From assembly GCA_002729885.1 (NCBI GenBank), contig PBUB01000002.1, forward strand, positions 177,157 to 241,156: a stretch of DNA of 64,000 nt. Reading direction: 5' to 3'. Position 1 is the first letter of the stretch, and the number at the start of each line of letters is the position of its first letter. The DNA comes from Spirochaetaceae bacterium. Lineage in GTDB: Bacteria; Spirochaetota; Leptospiria; Leptospirales; Leptonemataceae. The notes under the pieces were generated by a model, which was given only the letters and a program-made list of their open reading frames with translations, was not told the origin of the DNA and made no database searches. Positions 51,160-59,110 of the stretch are shown here, piece after piece. The position numbers and the translations under genes were made by a program.

Positions 51160-52780
51160 GAAGGGATCCGACGAAAAGAACTACGACATAATCATAATAG
51201 GATCGGGAATGGGAGCTCTGGCCACAGCCAGTATCATGGCCCAGTTCCGTAACAAGCGAGTGCTGATGCTGGAGCGCCATTATGTAATGGGCGGCTTTAC
51301 CCATGAATTTGGCAGAAAGCGAAAATACTCCTGGGATGTGGGAATCCACTACGTGGGCGATATGTATGAAGGGGCTATGCTCAGGCGGTTGTTCGACATT
51401 GTCACCAGATCCGGGGTGAAATGGAATCCTATGCCCGAGGTGTTCGAGAAGTTCGTCTATCCGGACTTTACTTTCGAAGTTCCCTTTTCTGAAGAAGAAT
51501 ACATCTCTCGAGTCATCGCTATGTTCCCGGAGGAACAGGAGGCCATCGAAGCTTATTTTTCAGACGTGTATAAAGTCAATCAGTGGTTCGGCCGTCATAA
51601 CATGAAATCTTCGGAACCCTTTGTCGACAAAGTTCGGGCAGGTATTCAGATCCAGGGCTTCGATACGGCGGATATTACAACCCGCCAGTATATGGAGAAA
51701 AACTTCAAAAGCGAAAAGCTCCGAGCGCTCCTTTGTTCGCAATGGGGAGACTACGGCATCCCCCCTGCGAAAAGTTCCTTCGTGATCCATTGTAGCGTTG
51801 CCTGCCACTACTTCAAGGGCGGCTACTTCCCGGTGGGCGGGTCCGGCAAGATCGCCGAAAGCGTGAAGCCGATTATAGAACAAAACGGCGGATGCGTTCT
51901 TCTTTCGCACGAAGTGGAAGAAATTCTTGTGGAGAATGGCAAAGCCGTGGGAGTCCGGGTTAAGAATCTGGTTCCGCGAAAAGATGACGAGCCAGTAACC
52001 GAGTACTATGCGCCCATTGTGATTTCCAATGCCGGGGCTTTGACTACATACAATCGCCTGCTGGCAGATTCGGTTTCCATTCCATTTCGCAAACAGTTGT
52101 CTGATTTCTATGCGAATCATCCAGTGGTGGCCAGCGTTACTCTTTATCTGGGTCTGAAGGAGGATCCTCGCGACCTGGGCTTTTATGGCGAAAACCACTG
52201 GATCTATTCAAGCTATGATCATGATGCAAATTTTGCTGCAGGGCAGAACTGGGTTGGCGAGAAAAAAGAGATTCTGGGTGCTTATCTTTCCTTCCCTTCA
52301 CTTAAGAATCCCGAAGCCACTACTCACACGGCCGAAATAATCGGCCTTACGGATTTCTCGTCCTTTGAGAAATGGGATGGAACTTCCTGGAAGAAAAGAG
52401 GCGATGACTACGAACAGCTCAAGGAGCAAATCACTCAGCAGCTGCTAAACTTTATAGACTCCCATTATCCTGGATTTTCCGCCACCATCGATTATATGGA
52501 GTTGTCCACACCACTCTCTGTGAAGCACTTTACCGGGCATCCGCAGGGCTCTATCTACGGAGTGCCTTCCGTGCGCGAGAGATTCCTATCCTCGGAGGCT
52601 CCCTGGTGCCAGGCAAAGACTCCCGTAGAGGGACTTTACCTTACCGGCGCGGATGTTAGCTCCCCGGGTATCGCAGGAGCATTGATGGGTGCTATGGCCA
52701 CAGTAGGTGTTATTCCCGATGGACTGAGCTTCATTCGATTGTTGAAGGCAGCGAACGACGCGGTGCCGGCAGGAGCCTGA
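51158..52780 (+). CDS. FAD-dependent NAD(P)/carotenoid-desaturase-like oxidoreductase
   Basis: A 540-residue member of the phytoene desaturase/all-trans-retinol saturase superfamily. The N-terminal Rossmann fold IIIIGSGMGALATASIMAQF and LERHYVMGGFTHEF bind FAD; the C-terminal LYLTGADVSSPGIAGALMGA closes the cofactor site. GYFPVGGSGKIAESVKPIIE is typical of RetSat-like enzymes. Its substrate could be an isoprenoid or a lipid; it is not identified. Expression is probably controlled by the divergent TetR protein through the operator that overlaps its start codon. Confidence 0.85.
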   Translation: MKGSDEKNYDIIIIGSGMGALATASIMAQFRNKRVLMLERHYVMGGFTHEFGRKRKYSWDVGIHYVGDMYEGAMLRRLFDIVTRSGVKWNPMPEVFEKFVYPDFTFEVPFSEEEYISRVIAMFPEEQEAIEAYFSDVYKVNQWFGRHNMKSSEPFVDKVRAGIQIQGFDTADITTRQYMEKNFKSEKLRALLCSQWGDYGIPPAKSSFVIHCSVACHYFKGGYFPVGGSGKIAESVKPIIEQNGGCVLLSHEVEEILVENGKAVGVRVKNLVPRKDDEPVTEYYAPIVISNAGALTTYNRLLADSVSIPFRKQLSDFYANHPVVASVTLYLGLKEDPRDLGFYGENHWIYSSYDHDANFAAGQNWVGEKKEILGAYLSFPSLKNPEATTHTAEIIGLTDFSSFEKWDGTSWKKRGDDYEQLKEQITQQLLNFIDSHYPGFSATIDYMELSTPLSVKHFTGHPQGSIYGVPSVRERFLSSEAPWCQAKTPVEGLYLTGADVSSPGIAGALMGAMATVGVIPDGLSFIRLLKAANDAVPAGA

Positions 52781-53005
52781 GGCAACCTATTCTGAAAATC
52801 GCGCAGTGCATCATGGCAAGTTTGTTCCGTTCCGGCGGATTCCAGGCGCGGAAGAAGGGACAACAATGGCTGTTCTTTCCGTGCCTGTTAGGTATTTTTG
52901 GAGCTCACGATAGACTGTGCTCTCAGGCAGTGTTGACTTGTTGCCTATGAATCAAAAAAAAGTTCCTGTTCTTGCCAGTGACTGCGGAACCGCTGAAATA
53001 GTGCC

Positions 53006-54016
53006 ATGAGCAATACAAACACACAAATAAAGCTTGCCGCTCGACCCACGGGTATGCCCGGTCCCGAATGCTGGAAAACGGAAGAGTCGCAAATTCCATC
53101 CCCCGGCGAAGGAGAGGTTTTGCTTCAGATTCTTCAAATTTCTCTGGATCCGGCTATGCGAGGCTGGATGAATGAAGCCCGTTCCTACGTTCCGCCTGTA
53201 AGAATTAACCAGGTGATGCGCGCCCTGACACTGAGCAAGGTGATGGAATCGAACTCTCCGGATTTGAAACCAGGGGACCTTGTTACCGGCACCCAGGGCG
53301 TGCAGCAATACGCTGTGGCAAAGCCCGAGGATCTTACGAAAATCGACGCCGGTCTTGCGGAGCCGTCCCGTTTCTTGAGCGTTCTTGGGATGACCGGAAT
53401 GACCGCCTACTTCGGACTATTTGACGTTGGCCAGCCCAGGCCCGATGATATTGTTGTGGTTTCCGGGGCAGCCGGAGCCGTAGGTCAGATCGTCGGCCAG
53501 CTGGCCAAGATCCATGGCTGTAAAACCATCGGCATTGCCGGCGGCGAAGAGAAATGCAAGTTCCTTACAGATGAGATCGGCTATGATCATGCCATAGATT
53601 ATAAATCGCAGAACGTGGCCAAAGAGATCAAGCGTCATGCGAAAAAGGGTCTGGATGTCTACTTCGATAACGTGGGAGGCGAGATCCTGGAAGCCGCGCT
53701 GTTCAATCTAAACCGAGGCGCGCGAATTGTTATATGCGGTGCGATATCTCAGTACAATACCACCGATGTTCAGGGGCCTCGAAACTATCTATCGCTGCTT
53801 GTGAACCGAGCCCGTATGGAAGGCATGGTGGTTTTTGACTATGCGGATCGCTTTGGAGTGGCCGTGCAGAAGATGGCCGGCTGGCTCAAAGAGGGGAAGC
53901 TCAAGTCAAAAGAAGATATTGTAAAGGGCCAGGTTACGGATTTTTCGGAGACCTTTCTCAAGCTTTTTTCTGGCGAAAATCAGGGGAAGCTAATCCTGGA
54001 AATAGAATCTGTTTAG
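53006..54016 (+). CDS. NADP-dependent MDR-family oxidoreductase (CurA/prostaglandin-reductase-like)
   Basis: A 336-residue zinc-independent medium-chain reductase. The GroES-like N-terminus has LAARPTGMPGPECWKTEESQ and LLQILQISLDPAMRGWMNEA; the nucleotide-binding domain has VSGAAGAVGQIVGQLAKIHG, the AAGAVG form found in leukotriene/prostaglandin reductases and CurA. ICGAISQYN is another family mark. It reduces alpha,beta-unsaturated ketones or aldehydes with NADPH. It follows the FAD oxidoreductase by 225 bases and may share its control. A 12-base-stem hairpin follows the stop. Confidence 0.9.
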   Translation: MSNTNTQIKLAARPTGMPGPECWKTEESQIPSPGEGEVLLQILQISLDPAMRGWMNEARSYVPPVRINQVMRALTLSKVMESNSPDLKPGDLVTGTQGVQQYAVAKPEDLTKIDAGLAEPSRFLSVLGMTGMTAYFGLFDVGQPRPDDIVVVSGAAGAVGQIVGQLAKIHGCKTIGIAGGEEKCKFLTDEIGYDHAIDYKSQNVAKEIKRHAKKGLDVYFDNVGGEILEAALFNLNRGARIVICGAISQYNTTDVQGPRNYLSLLVNRARMEGMVVFDYADRFGVAVQKMAGWLKEGKLKSKEDIVKGQVTDFSETFLKLFSGENQGKLILEIESV

Positions 54017-54024
54017 AGGGTAGT

Positions 54025-54053
54025 CGAACCGCATCCATTTTGGATGCGGTTCG
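54025..54053 (+). terminator. Strong hairpin after the NADP-dependent oxidoreductase gene
   Basis: CGAACCGCATCC (54025-54036) and GGATGCGGTTCG (54042-54053) form a perfect 12-base stem with loop ATTTT. The tail CATTGACAGATTTTAG is only moderately T-rich. It begins nine bases after the stop codon. Confidence 0.75.
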
Positions 54054-54101
54054 CATTGACAGATTTTAGATCCCGGGCATTCCCGAGCATTGGTCACCAG
54101 T

Positions 54102-54133
54102 CACCAGAATGGCCACAAGTCATCATTCTGGTG
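54102..54133. repeat. Second hairpin in the same intergenic region
   Basis: CACCAGAATG (54102-54111) and CATTCTGGTG (54124-54133) are perfect ten-base inverted repeats with a 12-base loop. TCACCAG directly precedes it as a short direct repeat. It could terminate the convergent TetR gene ending at 54215, but there is no clear T tract. Confidence 0.5.
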
Positions 54134-54214
54134 GGGGCCCGGGTTGCGAAATTTTCAATTCATCAGCCAATTACCTGGATTCTGACTCCTGAAGCGCTGC
54201 TGCGATTTTCCGTA

Positions 54215-54805
54215 TCAATCCTGCTGAGCTAGAGAATTGCGAAATAGTTCCACAGCTTCGTCAAAATAGTCCAGCTTGCCTGTAATCTTCCACATGGTAA
54301 TGGCACCTTGATGGGCAAGAAGCATGCGACGTGCCAGGGAAGCTGCGGGCAATTTTCGCTCCAGCCTGCCTATGCTCATTTCCTTGCGAATATAGGCGAT
54401 GAGTCTTGTCTGCCACTTCTGCCCCATTTCATGGATGAAGCTTTGCATGGCCGTTTCCTCGGCCGGGGTCTGCAGTGCGAAATTGGCTACAGGGCAACCA
54501 TTGTATTCGGCGGGATTCCTGGCAAGATCCCGGGTAAAATGCATCCAGCGAGCAAAGAAATCCGATACCGAGTTCGCCTGGTCGCCTGCCTCAATGATAT
54601 CGTTGAGCACCTGTTCGTTTCTTCTCTCTAGATACTGGCGGGCCAGTCCTTCCTTGCCTTCAAAGTAGTTATAGAGCCCGGGTTTATTCGTAGCCGCATT
54701 CTGAACGATCTGCTGGATGCCGGTATTTACATATCCCTGGCGGTAAAAAAGTGCATCCGCTTCCTTCAGGATTCTTTGATCCAGTCCGGTTTTTTTTCGC
54801 CCCAC
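54215..54805 (-). CDS. TetR/AcrR family regulator (AcuR/NemR-like)
   Basis: About 196 residues from GTG 54805, chosen for a GAGGG site eight bases upstream; TTG 54820 would add five. The helix-turn-helix segment reads LKEADALFYRQGYVNTGIQQ, IVQNAATNKPGLYNYFEGKE. NGCPVANFALQTPAEETAMQ, with its single Cys, is the pattern of the TetR_C_16/YxaF-type ligand domain and may sense electrophiles. Two copies of its probable operator lie upstream, in overlapping divergent promoters shared with the thioesterase gene. Confidence 0.88.
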   Translation of the reverse strand: MGRKKTGLDQRILKEADALFYRQGYVNTGIQQIVQNAATNKPGLYNYFEGKEGLARQYLERRNEQVLNDIIEAGDQANSVSDFFARWMHFTRDLARNPAEYNGCPVANFALQTPAEETAMQSFIHEMGQKWQTRLIAYIRKEMSIGRLERKLPAASLARRMLLAHQGAITMWKITGKLDYFDEAVELFRNSLAQQD

Positions 54806-54827
54806 GACTCTAGCCCTCAAAAAAAGT

Positions 54828-54884
54828 TTGACCTTATTGGTACCGATCGGTACTATTTATGTATCCTACCGGTCGGTACCAATA
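54828..54884. promoter_or_regulatory. Overlapping divergent promoters with twin TetR operators
   Basis: TATTGGTACCGATCGGTA (54835-54852) is repeated in inverted orientation as TACCGGTCGGTACCAATA (54867-54884): 17 of 18 bases agree on comparing strands, and the centres are 32 bases apart. Plus promoter: TTGACC (54828-54833), 17 bases, TACTAT (54851-54856). Minus promoter: TTGGTA (54882-54877), 17 bases, TAAATA (54859-54854). Each operator occupies the spacer of one promoter, so one repressor would silence both directions. Confidence 0.8.
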
Positions 54885-54954
54885 TAGCAATGGATGGCCG
54901 GTAGCCAAGTTTTTTCTATAATCAGAGGCCGTTATGGACGGCGAGGAGAGTTCT

Positions 54955-55452
54955 ATGTCACTTTCAAATCTTGAGAAATATCCTGAATCAATGGTGCGCA
55001 TCCGATTTCCGGACTGCGACCCGTTTGGGCATCTGAACAATGGAAGGTATCTGGATTATTTCATTACAGCCAGAGAAGAGCATGTTCAGGACCATTACGG
55101 ACTGAACCTTTTTGGTGAGCGATTCAAGAATCAAAACTGGGTGGTGCGTCAGAGTATGGTATCTCATCTACAGCCGGCCAGGATGAACGATCAGGTATGG
55201 ATTCGAACAAGGCTTATCGACTATTCCAGAAACTCATTGCTTGTGGAAGGCGTGATGCTGGATGCCAGTCAGGAGTCGGTTCTGGCGGTTTCATGGGTGG
55301 ATCTTCGCTATATCGATCTGGTAAATGGTCGGCCCATGAAGCATGAGGACGATTTAATGGCCATATTTGAATCGGTGCATGTTTCTGCGGATTTTCGCTT
55401 TGGGCAGGAGAAAGGCAGAATTCGAGAAATTCGCCGAGCAAAGGCAGCCTAG
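54955..55452 (+). CDS. Acyl-CoA thioesterase, hotdog fold (4HBT)
   Basis: About 165 residues from ATG 54955, which has a GGAGAG site six bases upstream; ATG 54934 is less likely. FPDCDPFGHLNNGRYLDYF is the 4HBT active-site motif with the catalytic Asp. VVRQSMVSHLQPARMNDQVW and the VEGVMLDASQ region continue the hotdog sheet. It hydrolyses acyl-CoA or acyl-ACP thioesters in the cytoplasm. It is transcribed divergently from the TetR gene under a shared operator pair. Confidence 0.88.
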   Translation: MSLSNLEKYPESMVRIRFPDCDPFGHLNNGRYLDYFITAREEHVQDHYGLNLFGERFKNQNWVVRQSMVSHLQPARMNDQVWIRTRLIDYSRNSLLVEGVMLDASQESVLAVSWVDLRYIDLVNGRPMKHEDDLMAIFESVHVSADFRFGQEKGRIREIRRAKAA

Positions 55453-55581
55453 CTTCGGTGCTCTGCTGTATTCTTGCTTAAGTGCGGTGTTACATATTCG
55501 AAGAAGTTACCCAAAGCCAGGATTCGATTGTCGCTTGAAAAAGCGCTGGACCGAAGTAAGTAATGCCATCCCTTATTTCCA

Positions 55582-56460
55582 ATGAGTGCTTGCTTACGCC
55601 TCCTGGTATCGTGCTTCGCTCTCCTGCTGGGCTCTGGAATTCTGCAGTGCATGAGCCGAGAGCTTCTGAATAATGTTTACCGAGAGGAAAAGGAATACTT
55701 CGACAATGTGAAGGTGACCGGACTCAGGACGGAGGCCGGTCGCTACTTTTTACAGCTGAAGGCGCGAAATCGGGATAAGAAGGAGGTAGAGGCTCAGGTT
55801 GAGATTCCTTCGGGAGACTCTTTACCTGTAAGTGCTCCCAATTCCCGTGGAATCCGGACTTCGTATCCGGGGGGAGCCTTTATTTCGGAGCAGCTATGCA
55901 AGGATTGTACAGACCTGCCTTTAGAAGAAGTCCTGATTCTCAAAGACGGAGACATTCCTCTGCCCAATTCGAATGCGATACTTGAGCTCGGATCAGTATT
56001 TCACAACGGAAGGTTGGAAAGTATCCAACTGAGGAACGTTACTCGTGTGCGATACAATAAATCTGGTGAGCGGCTACTCCTGATTTACGAAAACGGCAGA
56101 AAAGAGATCTTTTTCCGGAGCACCCGAGAATATAGTCTATTTGTTTACTATCCCCACCGCCAGCCAAAACGAATTGACGAAAGCGAGTTTGAAACACCAG
56201 TTCGAATGCGACCGTTCGAGTTTTCCGGGGGTGTTTTAGTAAACGTTGCCGGACAATCCAATTACTTGTGGATCCCTGTCGCTCCTGGACATTCTTTTCC
56301 TGCAGAAACGCAAAGTGTGACAATAATTCCGTTTAAGGCAGAGCCTGTAGCCAGGTATCAGCCCGCGTTGTTGATGCTTCTTCCCATAACTGTTGCCCTG
56401 GATGTGGCCATGGTACCTGTCTATGCTATCGGAGTGCTTCTGATGCCGGATATCTTCTAG
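55582..56460 (+). CDS. Lipoprotein related to the 49.2-kb lipoprotein
   Basis: A 292-residue lipoprotein: the signal segment LLVSCFALLLGSGILQC ends at Cys 23, a likely lipidation site. The mature chain holds FLQLKARNRDKKEVEAQVEI, a Cys pair in LCKDCTDLPLEE, LFVYYPHRQPKRI and a hydrophobic C-terminus (LLMLLPITVALDVAMVPVYA, then IGVLLMPDIF). This order matches the gene at 49248. The hydrophobic tail may be a second membrane anchor. No function is known. It follows the thioesterase gene by 129 bases and is convergent with eutC. Confidence 0.68.
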   Translation: MSACLRLLVSCFALLLGSGILQCMSRELLNNVYREEKEYFDNVKVTGLRTEAGRYFLQLKARNRDKKEVEAQVEIPSGDSLPVSAPNSRGIRTSYPGGAFISEQLCKDCTDLPLEEVLILKDGDIPLPNSNAILELGSVFHNGRLESIQLRNVTRVRYNKSGERLLLIYENGRKEIFFRSTREYSLFVYYPHRQPKRIDESEFETPVRMRPFEFSGGVLVNVAGQSNYLWIPVAPGHSFPAETQSVTIIPFKAEPVARYQPALLMLLPITVALDVAMVPVYAIGVLLMPDIF

Positions 56461-56571
56461 GTGTTTCCGGCGTTGGTACTTCCTTTAATACCGGCGGTCC
56501 TGCGGTCTTATTCAAAGCGGCAATTGACTATGGCCTCCGGGGCCGCCAGGTTCGCAGTCCGCCGAAAGATT

Positions 56572-57510
56572 TTATTCCGAATGGTCCGATATTCCAGCCT
56601 TCCTGTCATCTTTCAAAAATACACCGGATAGTTTTCTTGTTAATGATTGCCGGGCCATATATTGAAACCTTTTCGCGCCCTCTGTAAGAGGGAGGCCCTG
56701 CGGTCGAATGTTTGAGATGCAATTCCTTCGCTCATCGGTGGTTCCGATTCTGGGAGAGTAGGTTAGGTAAAGTCCCATGCTGTCCGGAGAACTCAACCCT
56801 GGTCTTTCGCCGATGAGCACGGCCACCAGAGATGCGTTCAGGATTTCGCCTATGGGGTCGCCTATAGCCACTCTACCCTGCTCAACAATGCAGACCGGGC
56901 CAATGCGATAACTTTCGTCCCTATTTAGAGTCTGAAAAATCTCAATAAACCTGGCTGCATGGTCCTGGACAGCTCTGGCGGAAAGACCATCTGCGATAAC
57001 AAATACAATGTCATAATTCGATTCTGTACCCGATGCCAGTTTCCTTTTTCCAGCAAGCTTCTTTAATCTAGCTGTGCTGGACTCGCTCAATTTGCGACCC
57101 AGATCCGGTCGCTTCAAATACTGGGACCGGTCCGCAGCCTGGCTCTGTAGATGCGTCACAGAAAGTCCCGATTTCTTTAAAGCATCTTCCATGGAACTTG
57201 TATCCAGGTCACTGTATATGGCATCGCGTGCCCGGGAATGATCAAGTTGAAAGGAAAGCATGGCCTGCGTTGGCTGCGAGGCGCCGGCTCGCCCCAGGGC
57301 AATTCGCGCCGCTGTTAAGCTCTTTAAACGAGACCAGGTGGTATCCGGGCTATCTGCGATACTTGAATCGCGGAATTGCAGAAGATCCTTACCCATTGTA
57401 TCCCCGGGTTGCGGGGAGTTGGCCCGGCTCTTTGAAGTTCCGGTCTGTGCAGGACTCTTTCGCTGACCGGTAGACTTCTTTTTTTCCGTTTTTTTCTTAC
57501 CGGCTTTCAT
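56572..57510 (-). CDS. eutC: Ethanolamine ammonia-lyase small subunit
   Basis: The cobalamin-binding partner subunit of ethanolamine ammonia-lyase (312 residues). Conserved parts are SLTAARIALGRAGASQPTQA, YDIVFVIADGLSARAVQDHA, VEQGRVAIGDPIGEILNASL, VLIGERPGLSSPDSMGLYLT and RRNCISNIRPQGLPLTEGA. The first 37 residues are Lys/Ser/Thr-rich (KKKTEKKKSTGQRKSPAQTG) and form an extension with no counterpart in the usual core; they are not an encapsulation peptide I recognise. The start overlaps the eutB stop by four bases, so the subunits are translationally coupled. Confidence 0.92.
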   Translation of the reverse strand: MKAGKKKTEKKKSTGQRKSPAQTGTSKSRANSPQPGDTMGKDLLQFRDSSIADSPDTTWSRLKSLTAARIALGRAGASQPTQAMLSFQLDHSRARDAIYSDLDTSSMEDALKKSGLSVTHLQSQAADRSQYLKRPDLGRKLSESSTARLKKLAGKRKLASGTESNYDIVFVIADGLSARAVQDHAARFIEIFQTLNRDESYRIGPVCIVEQGRVAIGDPIGEILNASLVAVLIGERPGLSSPDSMGLYLTYSPRIGTTDERRNCISNIRPQGLPLTEGAKRFQYMARQSLTRKLSGVFLKDDRKAGISDHSE

Positions 57511-58901
57511 CTTTTTAGCTCCTCAATGGCCCCGAAGAATTCCGGCAGGCTTTTTCTCTGGCCCGCGCCTAAATTAGCAGCGTCAGAAGCGATACCGCTC
57601 TCCTCCAGCCACTTCTGAAACTCCGGAGCCGCTTTGAGCCCCAGGAGCTGTCGAATGTAGGTCGCGTCGTGGAAAGATGTACTTTGATAATTTAGCATGA
57701 TATCATCGGCCCCGGGCACGCCCATAATGAAGGTTACTCCAGCATTACCCAGCAAAGTTAGCAGTATGTCCATATCGTCTTGATCTGCTTCTGCATGGTT
57801 TGTATAACAAACATCTACTCCCATGGGCAGACCCAGAAGCTTTCCACAGAAATGGTCCTCGATTCCGGCGCGGATGATCTGCTTCGCATCGAACAGGTAC
57901 TCCGGACCTATGAATCCAACCACGGTATTCACCAGTAAAGGATCAAACTTTCGCGCAAGTCCATATGCTCTAACTTCCAGGGTTTGCTGATCCACTCCAT
58001 GATGCGCATCCGCAGAAAGAGCACTTCCCTGGCCGGTTTCAAAATACATTACATTGTTTCCCGCAGTGCCTCGTTTTAAATCCCGCGCCATATCGTTCGC
58101 ATCCGAAAGCATGGAGAGCTCTACGCCAAAGCTTTTGTTTACAGCTTCAGTTCCGCCGATGGATTGAAAGACCAGGTCCACCGGCACACCTCTGGCCATG
58201 GCATCCATGGTGGAGGTTACATGAGTCAGTATGCAGCTTTGCACCGGAATGGAGTAGCTCTGTCTTAATTGATCCAGTAGCTCCAGCAATCGGCTCACTG
58301 TCGCCAGATTGTCCGTGGCCGGGTTTATGCCGATGACTGCATCGCCGCACCCGTACATCAATCCATCCAGGGTACTGGCCAGAATTCCTTTTTCATCGTC
58401 AGTGGGGTGGTTTGGCTGCAATCGGACAGAGAGCGTTCCGGGAGTGCCGATGGTTGTGCGAAAGGCCGTAATCACCGTACACTTCTTGCTTACCAGAATC
58501 ATATCCTGGATGCGCATGATTTTGCTCACTGCGGCCACCATCTCCGGCATGAGCCCGGCTGACAATTTCGCCAGGACCTCGCCGGTAATCGCTTCGGATA
58601 GTAACCATTCTCTAAATTCGCCAACTGTGAGGCTTCGCACAGTCTCGAAGGCCTGGCTATCATGCTGCTGCAGAATTAGCTCGCTGATGTTGTCTTTTTC
58701 CGGAGGAATGAGCGGTTCTTCCAGGAATTGCTTTAACGGCAACTCAGAAAGAATTAGCTGGGCCGCCACTCTTTCCTCGGCGCTTTCAGCTGCCACTCCG
58801 GCCAGCTCATCACCGGATCTGAGGGGCGTGGCCCGGGCCATCAGTGTCTTCAGATCTCTGAAGGAGTAATTGTTGCGACCCAGTTTGATAGAACGTTGCA
58901 T
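57507..58901 (-). CDS. eutB: Ethanolamine ammonia-lyase large subunit
   Basis: Catalytic subunit that, with adenosylcobalamin, splits ethanolamine into acetaldehyde and ammonia. The 464-residue TIM-barrel protein shows ANNLMA-type variants of the family: FRTTIGTPGTLSVRLQPNHP, GCGDAVIGINPATDN, SCILTHVTSTMDAMARGVPV, YFETGQGSALSADAHHGVDQ, and GFIGPEYLFDAKQIIRAGIE. The substrate-binding Glu and Asp regions appear kept. Ethanolamine from phospholipid headgroups would yield nitrogen and carbon. No other eut gene, aldehyde dehydrogenase, shell protein or cobalamin riboswitch was seen nearby. Confidence 0.93.
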   Translation of the reverse strand: MQRSIKLGRNNYSFRDLKTLMARATPLRSGDELAGVAAESAEERVAAQLILSELPLKQFLEEPLIPPEKDNISELILQQHDSQAFETVRSLTVGEFREWLLSEAITGEVLAKLSAGLMPEMVAAVSKIMRIQDMILVSKKCTVITAFRTTIGTPGTLSVRLQPNHPTDDEKGILASTLDGLMYGCGDAVIGINPATDNLATVSRLLELLDQLRQSYSIPVQSCILTHVTSTMDAMARGVPVDLVFQSIGGTEAVNKSFGVELSMLSDANDMARDLKRGTAGNNVMYFETGQGSALSADAHHGVDQQTLEVRAYGLARKFDPLLVNTVVGFIGPEYLFDAKQIIRAGIEDHFCGKLLGLPMGVDVCYTNHAEADQDDMDILLTLLGNAGVTFIMGVPGADDIMLNYQSTSFHDATYIRQLLGLKAAPEFQKWLEESGIASDAANLGAGQRKSLPEFFGAIEELKR

Positions 58902-59110
58902 AGGGAATCATCAGCAAGATTTATACCTTCTGCCAGTCTTTTTCCTTTTTTCGCTTGTTGTCTGATGCTTTCCATCTAGATTCTGGCGGCCCGGTGCCAA
59001 TGTGCGAGATTGTTTCCCGGATTCTTTTCCGGTAATATGCGCACAGTGAAACACCACAGGGATTATTCAGATCCGGTCTGGCTCAGGATTTCGATTACAG
59101 GAGTGTACCC

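Noticed and set aside
58902-59110. Possible cobalamin riboswitch upstream of eutB
   Set aside because: No B12-box consensus or matching stem pattern was found by eye.
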